From assembly GCF_964204645.1 (NCBI RefSeq), contig NC_134025.1:27372001-27436000 (forward strand): DNA of 64,000 bases, in the 5' to 3' direction. The DNA is from Tubulanus polymorphus (lineage: Eukaryota > Nemertea > Palaeonemertea > Tubulaniformes > Tubulanidae). The translations under genes were made by a program, and so were the position numbers. Each line of letters starts with the position of its first letter. The first letter of the stretch is position 1. This document shows positions 35,250 to 47,100 of the stretch, in pieces. A model generated the notes under the pieces. That model made no database searches. It saw only the letters and a list, made by a program, of their open reading frames with translations, and was not told where the DNA came from.

Positions 35250-37046
35250 ATGTCAGGCCGTCATATACAAAACCTTAAGGAGTTTGGTAAGGTTATATTT
35301 TTCTCGGTACATTTATTTTAATTCATTGGATTATGAAAATAACAACAACGACCCTACTACGGGATCGCCTTTATCGGAACGCGGAAGTGATATGAAAGTG
35401 TTGTTGTGGAATAGAGTATATGAAAAAACTTAAATGTGAGCAAAAATATCTATGTGTGGATTCACATATAAAGGCTCAGACCAGTCATCAAGTCATTACA
35501 CTTGAGAACCTGCCCTTTCATTTTCTCCTGCTCTCGGACGAGTCTCAGACCAGTGTCAACTACAACAGCCTGTGCCCGTCGCGTGCGGTGTACCATCTGA
35601 CCATGTCCATGTTGAGTTGATATTGATAAGAAAAATGGTAGAGATAGCTGTAATGTTAGGTTGAATTGGTCTCTTACCATGTCCGAATTCTCTAGACTGT
35701 GGGTTGTTGGGTCAATCAGGGCAGATACACTACCCATTCCGGAGGCTGGTTTTTAATTGGGAGCAACTGCACTTGCCTTTGATAGACAGACATGATAGAC
35801 TGACCGTACCCGTAATTACACTATCACTTAAAAGTGGAAAGGTAACCTAAACTGCAGTTAACAGTTAGACCACCCTGCTGATTCTCTGAAAGATTGAATT
35901 TTGATAGACTGATATTAATTTACAATATTCTTACCCAAAATATTGATGATTCAGAGAGAGTGTACATGATAAGAATTTCATTAGGAAAATGAGTTCTTAC
36001 AGACGCGTTATGAGTTAGTGAGGATGTTTTAATCCCCATGATACATTAATAGGTTTGTTAAATTTCAGACCCTTTTGCTGATGTCCAAGGTGGGTCTACA
36101 CTTACTGATGAGGGTATCGTGCACGTAAGAATCCAACAGAGGAACGGTCGTAAGACTCTTACAACTGTTCAAGGTTTGCATGAAAAATTTGATAAGAAGC
36201 TTATTGCAAAATATTGCAAAAAGGTAAGAAAAGTGCCAAATCATTGAATGCAGGGTCTGATCTAAGCACTTGTCCGATTGCCCGGAACAAGTTTACTCTC
36301 ATCAGGGCAAGTAGGTTATCATTATCACTTGTCCCCCGGGCTAGTGCAATTTTATGTCTCAAAGCTTTTTTCCCACTCGATACTATACATGATAGTGCCA
36401 CCAATCGGACTGCCTGTGTAGGGCGAAATTTCAGATGCTTGCCCTCCGGGCAAGTGGCTTTCATCCCTTAGATTGGACCCTGTGAATGGTATGAAATTCA
36501 ACTTGGTTCTAAACTGATTCCTAATTTGAAATTTATTTATTTCTATTAGCACTTCGCTTGTAACGGTACTGTGGTAGAACATCCGGAGTATGGTGAGGTA
36601 ATTCAACTTCAAGGAGATCAGCGCGATGCTTTTGTCGAATTTTTGAAATCTACAGGAATGGCCAAGCCTGAAGCGATTAAGGTATTGATCAGTGCAGATG
36701 ATATGTTCAATGAAATGAGTTTGGATGTCGTACTATTCAATACTGACGGTAGATCATTGGAAGTTGGAACTTTGGGTGTGATAATGTGTCCCAACTCGTG
36801 ACATTCGAGTTGGGCATTATATTATTGATATGGTCTGAAATAAGTTTAGAACAAAATCTGATATTATGCGTGTTAGTTCGTTTGGACCAGGCTTGTACGG
36901 AGTCTATTCGGCGTGAATTGTTGTCCCTAGAAATAATTAGTGCAAAGAGAAGATTTGATCTGATTTTGGTGCTTCAATGTTGCAAAAATGCCTTTAATTG
37001 TGATCTAATCATGATCTCTATATTTGTATAGGTACATGGTTTTTAA
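35250..37046 (+). CDS. EIF1: Translation initiation factor eIF1 (SUI1)
   Basis: Coding exons: 35250-35286, 36069-36223, 36550-36681, 37032-37046; 112 aa, essentially the family's length. The protein starts MSGRHIQNLKEFDPFAD. It contains the SUI1 core with IRIQQRNGRKTLTTVQG-like sequence, then ACNGTVVEHPEYGEVIQLQG, and ends KVHGF, the usual eIF1 C-terminus, supplied by a last coding exon of only 15 bases. eIF1 sits near the P site of the 40S ribosome and enforces AUG selection. If exon 3 were read through without splicing, KVHGF would be replaced by an unrelated tail, which supports the spliced form. Intron 2 contains a MITE. EIF1 is head-to-head with SETD2. Confidence 0.97.
36251..36482. mobile_element. 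232-bp MITE with terminal inverted repeats and 6-bp target duplication
   Basis: It lies in EIF1 intron 2. The left end CAGGGTCTGATCTAAG and the right end CTTAGATTGGACCCTG are inverted copies with about two mismatches. TGAATG occurs directly before (36245-36250) and after (36483-36488) the element. Inside are short hairpins such as CTTGCCCTCCGGGCAAG. There is no coding capacity. The CAGGG terminus is hAT-like, but hAT insertions make 8-bp duplications and only 6 bases match here, so the superfamily is open. Confidence 0.8.
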
Positions 37047-40000
37047 GGAGTTATTGACTCTGCTGCTGAGGAATCAATCAACATGGGAATGCTGCGAAAA
37101 CTCCACACACACACACACAAAATGCAAATATTGGCTAGTTGACCCACGTGATCCTCTAAACGACAAAATGTATTTATTATCAATCGATGTATTCGTACGC
37201 GTCATCAACCTTGGACTAAAAACTGTTTTTATTATAGCATGAACGGTTGTCGTGTTTTCTAAATTTGTATATATGATAAAAGAAGTTGAATTCATGACAA
37301 GTAAACAAACTAATGTATTCTCGATATTGTTATGTATTAATTTCCAAGTTGCTGGTTACTAGGGCATTTATTACATTACACCGCTACTTGTGTTTATAGC
37401 TGGTGAAAATTTGGATAAGGCGCCTATAGATTTTGACAACATCTTTTAGTGTGGAAGGACGTTTAGTTGAATTGTGTTTGTATCAATGTGTTGTGGTGTC
37501 AGTGACTTGCGGTTTTTTCGGTCAAATTATCATAAAATTTCGGAAAGGGTTGACTGAATGTAAGGAAGTGCCTGTCTCTACTAAAGTCATCTAGCTTATC
37601 AAGATTAATTAATTTACACAATTGCTAAATAAGAGCTTATTAGATATAGCACCATTCAATCAATTAATTGGCAGTCTGAACCCACACCTCACCAACTTCA
37701 TATTTCAATTTTTGAGCATCCAGGCTTCGTAGAATAAATGCTGAATAGCCTAATGGGTGTGGCTCCAAACTTGATTGATACTCATTACATCTTAAACTTT
37801 TAATATCAACTGTTCTAATTCCAGTACAGAGAAACCTAGGAAAATATTTCGTTCATTAATACAGTGATGGCTGATTATGTAATTAAGTCGCCTGTAAGTC
37901 ATGCCGGAGTCCGTCTTAAAAATAAATATCAAATCATCATGCATCTTCATTTTGTAAGCATCAGAAAAAAAGACTGAAATGTGTCCTGTCTCTCTATTTT
38001 GTTATGTAATGGCACCATAGTTGTTTTTATTTTGAGTGAGACAGGAATACTGTTTCTAATGGTGAGTAACTTTGATATTTGGACAATAAAAAAGCGTTAA
38101 AAAAACATTGAATCGTGAGTACCTTTGAATTATTGTTAACATTTGACCCGCAAAGTGATCGACGGAAAGTGCCTCCCTCTATGTTGGTAACGCCACAATT
38201 TTGGTTAGGCGTATCACAGGGTTACATCTCTGGAAGTGGATAGGATAATGAAGGATTCGTTCGAGTTAGGCAGATATTGACTACAACTACAGTCTGAATG
38301 GCTGATGTCAAAAGTGAATAAAGGACTTTCCCGATGCTAAAAACCCGATGTAAACAAATGCACGTGTTTACCCAGGGTTACATCATGTATCGGGGTTCTC
38401 ACTTCCAGTACACGGAGTCGACGTTACTACGCGTTCCTCTTCCTGAACCGCTTCACTCCCGCGGAAAACACTAAGCTCATCTTACATCGCAAAAAGCATG
38501 TCTCTTACCCTGAAACTAACGAATTGACAATAATAAATGCAAAAAAGAAGCTAATGTTTTTAAAGATACTCTGCCGAACGATTATATCGAATGTAGATTA
38601 AATCTATATTTCGTGGCGCAATGTCATACCCTCCATATATGGAGTGATACGCCCATGTGTTGAGAGGCCGGATCACGGATTGTAGGAAGTGTTTGTGAAA
38701 ACCCGATTATTCGATTGCTTTCCCTCTTTTCCAACATTTCGTCACTCTCGATACCTTCAACCCGGAGTCAGGTTAAAGGCCTATGCTAAGAATCAACCGC
38801 GACTCATACACATTTTAATCGTAACCAGCTACAAAAAGCCAGAAGAAAAACGGTAGGAATTCGTTCTCCCCCGCCGAGGCCCGACACCACAACACGACGA
38901 CAACATTTTACACTCACATTCATAACACATGCTTCCTCTATGTTACCATTACCCCTTCATACTTAAGGCCTATCACAATATAGCAATATCATTTTATAGA
39001 TTTAGTTTAATGAATGCTCAGCTTGATACAAAGGCTGCTGTTGTTATCACTTTCTCACTACCACGTCCACCGTACGTGACTGTGCAATTTCTTCAGCACA
39101 GGCTGAATGTTTGTAGTAATTAATGTTTTGGGTATGACTGGTGTATTGAGCAAGTAAGCAGATAAGCTAGTGCTATTCATTCCATCACAGATCCTAGTTA
39201 AGCCTCTATAAGTGAATAATGCATCAAAAATGCCTTGGATTTGCAAGGTTAGCCATTAGGAACCTTCTTGTCTTAAGGTGTATCGTGGATAGGGGTCTGT
39301 GTGTATGTTACATTAAAACACGGGATGCCTCGAATCCATGGATCGGGCTTACAAAACTCGGTTGTATCCAAGGCGGCCAAAGTGCCCTGGCCCTCCTATT
39401 TTTTGCCAAGATAACATATTCACAACCTGGCTGAAGACAGTTATGTATACATTAGCTAATGCTTGCCAGTCATCTTGTTCTAGTAGAATTACTAGTTGTT
39501 CAGAAAATGATCACAATTTTTTCTAAATTTTCTTGGGGAGGACCTTCAAACCCCCCCATACAGTTTCTTGGGGGACTGCCGAATGCCCCATAAGAGGCTT
39601 TACACCTGTGGTGCTGTAGTCATGTACCAAGTACATATAACTAGGCGTTGGATGTTTTGGGATCCCCTGTTCAAAATGTCTGGATTCCCCGCAATACAAA
39701 GTCATGTAGTTCGCAAATTGCAAAATGCAAAATGAACGGTAGTGCCATCTTTTGTTATGTTGATCAAATATGATCTACTGCCAGCCGGCCTGTAGTGTGC
39801 GGAATATGCAGGTGGACTTGTTCTTGAATTGGCTGGAACTGAAAGGGGGGTTTAGGGCTGTCCCTCAAGGAAATTTAACGCTCAGATATGGCCTCAAAGG
39901 TCTTAGTAAATGAACAAATTTGATATATCGAGCCTATGTTGTAATAATGTAAGTGTAACGTTACGAAAATTTCCTTGAAAATGAGAGGAATAGGCCTATG

Positions 40001-41134
40001 CCAGATGTAGATGAAATTTCGGAATCAAGAACCTGATCCTATAGCATAGTGAGTGGTCAGTCTATGATGACTGTTGTCTTAGGATAGAGATAGACAAATT
40101 AATACGCATCTGGCCTAAAATGTGTAATTTTATTGACAAACCCTAACTATCCGTAAGCCCTATCCATGGATATGGGGAGCAGAACATTTTCACTAGAAGC
40201 TCTGTACGCCATATATGGCCGGGGGATCTGTTGATAGTGATAAAAAACTGTTAGGCCTTTCTTTGGCCACTGAAGGGAGGTTCTGATGTCCTGAACACCC
40301 TCTCTAACCACCCCTGGAACATCATCCCTCCTGTTCTGGCATTGACCCTCTCAGACACTCATCTTTTCAAGTATTACCGCCCCTGTGATAGCAACCACGG
40401 TCTCGTCGTCATTTGGTTGTGTTACTGTTAGAAATAGGGCTAGCTTATAGTTCTTGGTTGTTTTGTTAAACGATATGATCCACTGAATTTAAACCACATC
40501 CTACTACTGGCCTTATCGCAGTATAGGCTTAGAATCTTTTGAGTGACATTTGCAGCAACCGCCTTTTATCCGACCTTCACTGTAAATTGAGTTGCTGTTC
40601 AATTGACTCTCAACAATGAGCATTCAACGCTGTTGATTCATCATAAATGTTAATGCTTTTAAGTTGATCTACCTTCAAGTACCTACTAATAAGAAGCAGT
40701 TGACGTGATGTTTGCGAAGGAACTCGTACATCAAATTGATTGAAATTACTTTGGTATAACGCTAACAGATCTTTTCACAATGGTGGTCCAAAAAAATTAA
40801 TCGGTGTAAACTGTAGATGAATTATGTTTATGTTTAGTTATACCTCCGCATGATCAGTCCAGAAATTCGGTGATTGAAGTAGAAGGATTCATCAGGTTTC
40901 CTTTTACTTCACCATTGCATTGATCAATAGGCCTATCATGTATTTGATATAACAATCAATATTTTAGTGAATAGATTTTCTAGACCCCTGAAGTCGGTTG
41001 TAATGAGGTTTAGAATATGACATGGAATGACAACAAGTGGGCTAACAAAGCTCGTGTGTCAGTAATGTGACTAGAATTTTCATCTTTTATATTGCAGGAT
41101 CAAAGACTTGGACGTGACGTACTCAGTGACCCTA
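37047..41134. other. EIF1 3' region and LARP4 5' region
   Basis: This 4.1-kb stretch has no protein gene that I can support. It should hold the EIF1 3' UTR (candidate poly(A) signals at 37733, 37921 and 38085) and the LARP4 promoter and 5' UTR. The exon with the LARP4 start begins at 41098 after TTGCAG, so at least one non-coding exon lies upstream. CCATATATGG (CArG-type) occurs at 38633 and 40209, a frequency that chance could explain. A somewhat GC-richer stretch at about 38390-38480 could be a promoter. Confidence 0.45.
37733..37738 (+). other. Candidate poly(A) signal of EIF1
   Basis: This is the first AATAAA after the EIF1 stop codon, 687 bases downstream. Further copies lie at 37921-37926 and 38085-38090. 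Which one is used is unknown. Confidence 0.35.
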
Positions 41135-44100
41135 ATGACTTCTGACTACGGAAACACAGGGGGCGCTGAGCTACATTTAGTACAACCTGGCAGCTTACAG
41201 CCTGGTGGCTCTGATATCCATCTAATCCATCAACTAAATGTAAGTTTGAATCTTTAGATACGTTGAAGAAAAATTGTCGATATGAAAAAAAAAACTACTT
41301 GAGTATTTGACGTTCCGACTCAATTCTGTGAGCTATTTTCGAAACTTTAGGTTGCATCAGGCGAATCATATAAATTATACTATCCATCAAACTGAATTTT
41401 TGGTTTTAGAACGTTTAAAACCAATTAATTTGGTGTGATGGATAAGTCTTGAAAGAGGTTGAATTAATTATATTGTCATACACAGGTATTAATTGTGAAC
41501 CCCTCCCTACAAAAATTAATTCAGTTAAACAAGGAAGAGTGACTGACTGCATTGTATGTCATTGATGGCGGAAGTGCTGGCTTTCATTTTATTGATCTTA
41601 TCATTAAAAAGCTGAATCAGTGTTTTGCGTCGTGTCGCTGTTTTCTATATCGATGTTTACCTATGGTGTAAAAAGGCACATGCGTATCTCGACGCGAGTT
41701 ACAAGTCTGGTTCCTGAACGTGTTAATGAAACTTGCGTTTCCTTGAGTTATAGTACCTGTGCATTAATTTCTGCTTGGTTTCCATAGTAACCAGATTTCA
41801 AATAAGAGACGACACATGGCTTTCAGTTGAGCGAACGTGATATGAGGAGCTAGCTTTATACGCTGTTGTGTGTGTGTGTGTGTTCGCGGCGCGCGTTGTC
41901 GGCTGTATTTATGCTTTGCCTAGCGTCGGGTTCAGGAAATTCGAGCGTAGCGTTTAGAATTTATTTTCGTTTTTCGAAAAGCGTTTCTCACTTTGCGCGT
42001 CGACGTCGTTTATTTTCGACGACGAGAATTGAATCGATATCGCCGCAAATGACTCGAAACTTCATAAGCTATTCTAGAGGGCGTACTTATTGTGCTAATA
42101 ATTTATGTGATGGATAAATTACATTCGCGAGTTAGATACTAGAAAGACGTCACTTGTGTGCATTGGCATTGATTCAAAATGTCTTCGGCTTCGCGGCTGT
42201 TCTGAGGCTACTTGGACCAGAATGATTGACTTACTGGTTTATGCGGCTGATCACCGGAATACAGTCTTAATGAATTCTATATTTTGATGTAAGCTTCTCC
42301 TCTGGTCAAATCTCCGCAATTTTGGTTTGTCGACTCTGAAACCATATTGCCACTGATGAATCCGGGGGATGTGTATGTTTTTTCCTCTAATTCGTATGTT
42401 GTCTGTGTGAGAAGAAGCAACAATGGAAAGCAGGTATGCACATTATCGTGTGTAAAGTTGTTTCTCTATCCTGTGAAACCCTATTCACCTATTCTAATTA
42501 ATTGAAAACCTCGGTTTCATCTATACATCTCCCCGATACGAAACCCGCAACTTTTTTCAACCATTTTTTCATACCATATGGTAGCGTCGTACCATCGACG
42601 TGACGCATGTTTTCGGTTATTGTGTCACTATATCGTGTAATTCGAATGTAAATTGTGATGAGATTATCTCCTGATGAGATTTCGAGTTCAAAATCATCCC
42701 ATTCATGAACGTTAAAAGTCGTTATAAGGTATATAATTCAGTTCGGTCTCGCGGGTCTGGTCTTAATTGATGAAAAATCGATTTAATCCGTGCGACATCA
42801 CGGTTGGCCGGACCTTTTTCAGTCGGGGGTATTTGATCGGGCAGTAAAACTTACTGTGGATTCATATTATACCCGAATAATGACGTGTACTCATGCGTGC
42901 TTAGTTACAAATACACAGCTGTTATCTGCAGACATTGACACAGACAGGACAGTACAGTCACATGTGTATATTAAGCCAGTATACAGCAGTGCTGGTTCTT
43001 GCCGTAAATTACTTGTAGATCATTCGGGCTCACGTGGCACTGGAGGATTTATACTGGAAATATGGTCTTTACCAATCACATGTTCAGTTATTCACATTTT
43101 CACCATAATTGGAATCAGGTATATTGAAAAATTTTCTTACAGTTTAAGTTTAGATATAGTGCATTACTGGTAATTTTCGTGTTGAATATGGACCTTAGAT
43201 GATATTTGCAATATGCTGATGACTATCAATCTAACGTATGGTATTGTTAGACTAATAGGATGCACTATTTATTATGATGTAATATTCGAATACCCATCGA
43301 ATAGTCATTATCCTTCACTAGTCTGAGGTGGGGTTATGGCAATAAATGTACCAATTGTCACATTTGATCTGAATATTGTCGTGTCATTGCAATCTGTCCT
43401 TTCATCAGTCACGTTATATTTCAATTTAGAAAATCTGATACAACCTAGTTCGAATCAAATTCAAACTTCTACTTTATAACGTACCTTGTAGATTATAGAA
43501 TTTAGTTCTAAATTTAGCGCAATTTCTCGGGATAAGGGTTGTCAAGCTGTGGGTTGATTTTTCTGCCGATTGATGTTCATACACTTATTATCATATATTA
43601 TGACGTCTCTTTTTGAACTTTGACCTTATCATTCAAATTTTAACTCGTCTTGCTGTGGAATTGGACGCCTAGAGATGTGTACATAAGAGTCTAGTTGAAA
43701 TTGAATATGATTTCATTTTGTAGAAAGGTCAAATTTATTTCCTGCATAAATCGTTGTAATAAGTCATTGAAATCTATTCACGGATGATTATGTTATCATG
43801 TTCGTCGATAAAGTAGGGTAGATTTTTTCCTGAAATGTCAATTCGACATTCAGACTATTGAGAGTCTATAGAATTAGTAAATGCTCTGGCCTAGTTGCGT
43901 TGTATGTATGGCTATGTATTATAATCCCTCTAGTGTAGAATATTTAAACTACAGTGCAGGTCTGTCTGCCTGCATGCCGTACGGGAGAATGTGTAAGAGG
44001 TGTGAAGGTCAGGGATAGTTTATCTGTAATGTTACGGTATGAAATATAGATAATGAACTGAGGTCAGTTCGGCTATAATGGCGAAATGGTGGCGCAAGAA

Positions 44101-47100
44101 ACTACCTTTTGGATTATATTACATGGGGCCAGTTTTTGTCGTAAGTATAAAAAGTATTGGTGATCAAACGAGAGGAGACATTTTGTAGGTTGTTGTTGGA
44201 TCTATTTTCTGCACACTGTTCGGTAATATGATACTCCCCCTTCATTTATCGTGAAGAGAAAGCTTTTAGCCACTGGTGATACTCTGTCAATGCTTGTGAC
44301 AGCCGAGATGAGCATAGAATCGCTAAAGATTGAAATTCCTGAAGTTATCTTTTCATTACATGTGTTACATGTTTGCTTAGGAGGCGTTTATCGTGAGAAC
44401 TTGTTTTCAGTATAGTGAAGATATGAACACGCGTGCGCCCGCGCATATACTAGTAATATCTCTCCTCAGCATTTATCCTGTATAAAAAATTTAAATAAAA
44501 CGTTTAAAGAATGTTTGCCCCTGTCAGGAGCCAGAATTGGGTCGATGAATTTTCAGACTTGTAGCATTATCACAGTTCTACTTTCTAAATATTTTGTCGA
44601 TGAACTATAAAAAATCATGCACAACTTATGTCAAGTATTTTTTAATGTTTCGATTTTTTCTTTGTCATTATTACAGGTTACTCCTAAAAGCCATGGTCTT
44701 AACCCGAATGCCAACATTTTCCAGAGTAAGTCCCCACCTGGCCAGTGGATGGAAGCAGAAGCACCTCTGGTATCACCAACACATTCAGAAGGTACTATAT
44801 TTCAATATTTTGTATTCGTAAAGAAAACTCCTAATCCAAACAGTTTGAAGGTAACCGGAATGATTATCTGACTTCAGGTTACAATCACATGAACGGGGAT
44901 ATTTCTACATCAGCAGCAGAAACGATGCCCCCTACTGCCAAGACCGATTACCAGTCTATTAACGGTGCCAATGTAAATGATCTCAAAATTGAAACACTCC
45001 CTGCATCAACGTCTATTCAAAACACGGGTAATTAAGAGTGAACTTAACATATTTCATAGATGATATTCGGCTGTACGAACAAAAATTGTTGACACTTTTT
45101 ATAATGTATTAGTATGAACCTGTGTGAATGCAATCTCCAAGTTATCAATGTAGTTACTTACACCTTACTCAATATACACCCTTACCATAATATAATAATG
45201 TACATGAGCTTATATCATGACTATAAGCGAATATTTGCTTGTCAATAGCTAATCATATTATTATGATTTATTAATTGTGTCTACTTATTTCTGTACTAAT
45301 TAGCTTTAAGTTATATTTGTTTTACTAATACAATAAACAGTCGGTCATTGTATGTAGTAGTAGTAGTGATAGTGATCCTGTGTATTGTATGATCGTGTTC
45401 ATTAATCTCTTAGGTAGTCGTGTTCCAGCATGATATTTATTTGTTTCGTGTGTTTCTCTTTTTTTGCATGATGTTCTCAATAGTTCTCATGACGACTAGC
45501 TTTACCCACGTCAATGTCCACAGTCCATCCTTTATAGATGATGGTGGTAACCATAGTAACAGCAGTAACTACGAAGGCAGCAACAATGTACCTGAAGATC
45601 AACTCAAACAAATGCTGAAAGAACAGTTAGAATATTATTTTTCAAGGTGAGAAGATACTTGGTCTTGGGTTCTGAAATATAGCATATATGTTTTAAGTTC
45701 TGAGACAGTGATGATTTGATTAGGGTAAGAAATTGGAAATACCTTCATCAGACAAGCTAAAAGTTGAATAGTTTCCCATTATAGGGGGGTCACACCAGGA
45801 ACCTCTCTCCTGTCAAGGTTAACAGTATATGAACCGAACAGTATATTTCAAATTGTAAAAATGCTCTTACTATTAGTCCTGTCCTCTTTAAGTTTTGATT
45901 TTCTCCAATCCTCTGTTAATATATTTATGGTGTTTTCAATGTTTTTCAGGGATAACTTAGCTAGTGATTCTTATCTAGTCTCTCAGATGGATGCTGATCA
46001 GTATGTACCAATTGTCACCATAGCAAGTTTTAATATGGTCAAAAAACTTACATCTGATTTGGATCTTATAATCAACGTACTCAGAGGTATGTCCATTATT
46101 TCTAAAAGAAGATCAAACGGTCGCTTATAGAATCATGTGTGCGTCATCGTTTCAAAAATAGAATGAAAATGTCGAGTTGACTGAGAACTATTACTAAGAA
46201 TAATTTATCGTGTGACTGTATTATATGATGACATGTTTGTCTGGTGTTTTGGACGTCGCCATTCTCAGCTGCGAACTGTTTCCTTGGTAACACAATAAGG
46301 GGAATGCGGAGAAACGATGTTATCTCCCTGGAAATTAGCGGCAGTGTTTATTCATGTAATCTTTCATCCAAACGAAGATACCCACTTACTTATTTATATT
46401 AAAAAAAACGATGGACTCAGACGAGAATGATCGAAATTCTGTGAAGATTACGTTTAAAAAAACAAAACAAAAAACGTAATTTTGATGATTAGATTAATTT
46501 ACTCTTTCAGAATCTTCCAACGTACAAGTAGATGAACGTGGGGAGAAGGTTCGTCCCCTACATAAAAGGTGTATTGTGATACTAAGGGAAATTCCAGAAT
46601 CAACTCCAATCGAGGTATAGTAATAAATAGCCAATGAGGCTAGTAATTCTAGCACTTTAAAGGTCCACATATTTCTCTATTCTGTGCTTCATTAGATTTT
46701 TGAATGGTCTTGGAAGGGGTACATTTTTGGAGAAAAACTCCTCAAGCGAGATCAAACAAACAAACAGGTTCTCATTTATGTATCATTCATTGACATAAGA
46801 ATTGGATATTCCCATTGCCTAGGCGGCTCTGATCAGCCATTATAGGCATACTGCGTATTTTCTTCCACTTTGTGGTGTTTTATTTAATTTTTGAAAATGA
46901 TGATAGTTTTCAAGGTTTCCGACATGTGAGAGACAACTAACCTTTGATCAGTTGTCTAGTAATGACCTTGGCATTATGCTCAGACTGCAGTGACACCTGT
47001 TGTGCACTACTTTGTTCCAATTGCCATTCATAATGTCTGACTGTGAACGCCTCTGAAAGCCTACTTAGTGTGCCATCTATCAGACACATTAAGTATTAAT

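Noticed and set aside
36682-36801. Read-through tail of EIF1 exon 3
   Set aside because: The conserved KVHGF ending is encoded by the small exon at 37032-37046 after a good acceptor, so the read-through peptide is a shadow.
39519-39600. G/C-run sequence (TTGGGGAGGACC...CCCCCCCAT) resembling the end of a dispersed repeat
   Set aside because: It looks like a repeat fragment, but no second copy, boundary or duplication is visible in the window.
42422-42432. ATGGAAAGCAG|GTATGC as an alternative LARP4 first exon
   Set aside because: It ends in a phase that would shift the frame of the next LARP4 exon, whereas the 41098-41239 exon joins in frame and matches LARP4B's start.
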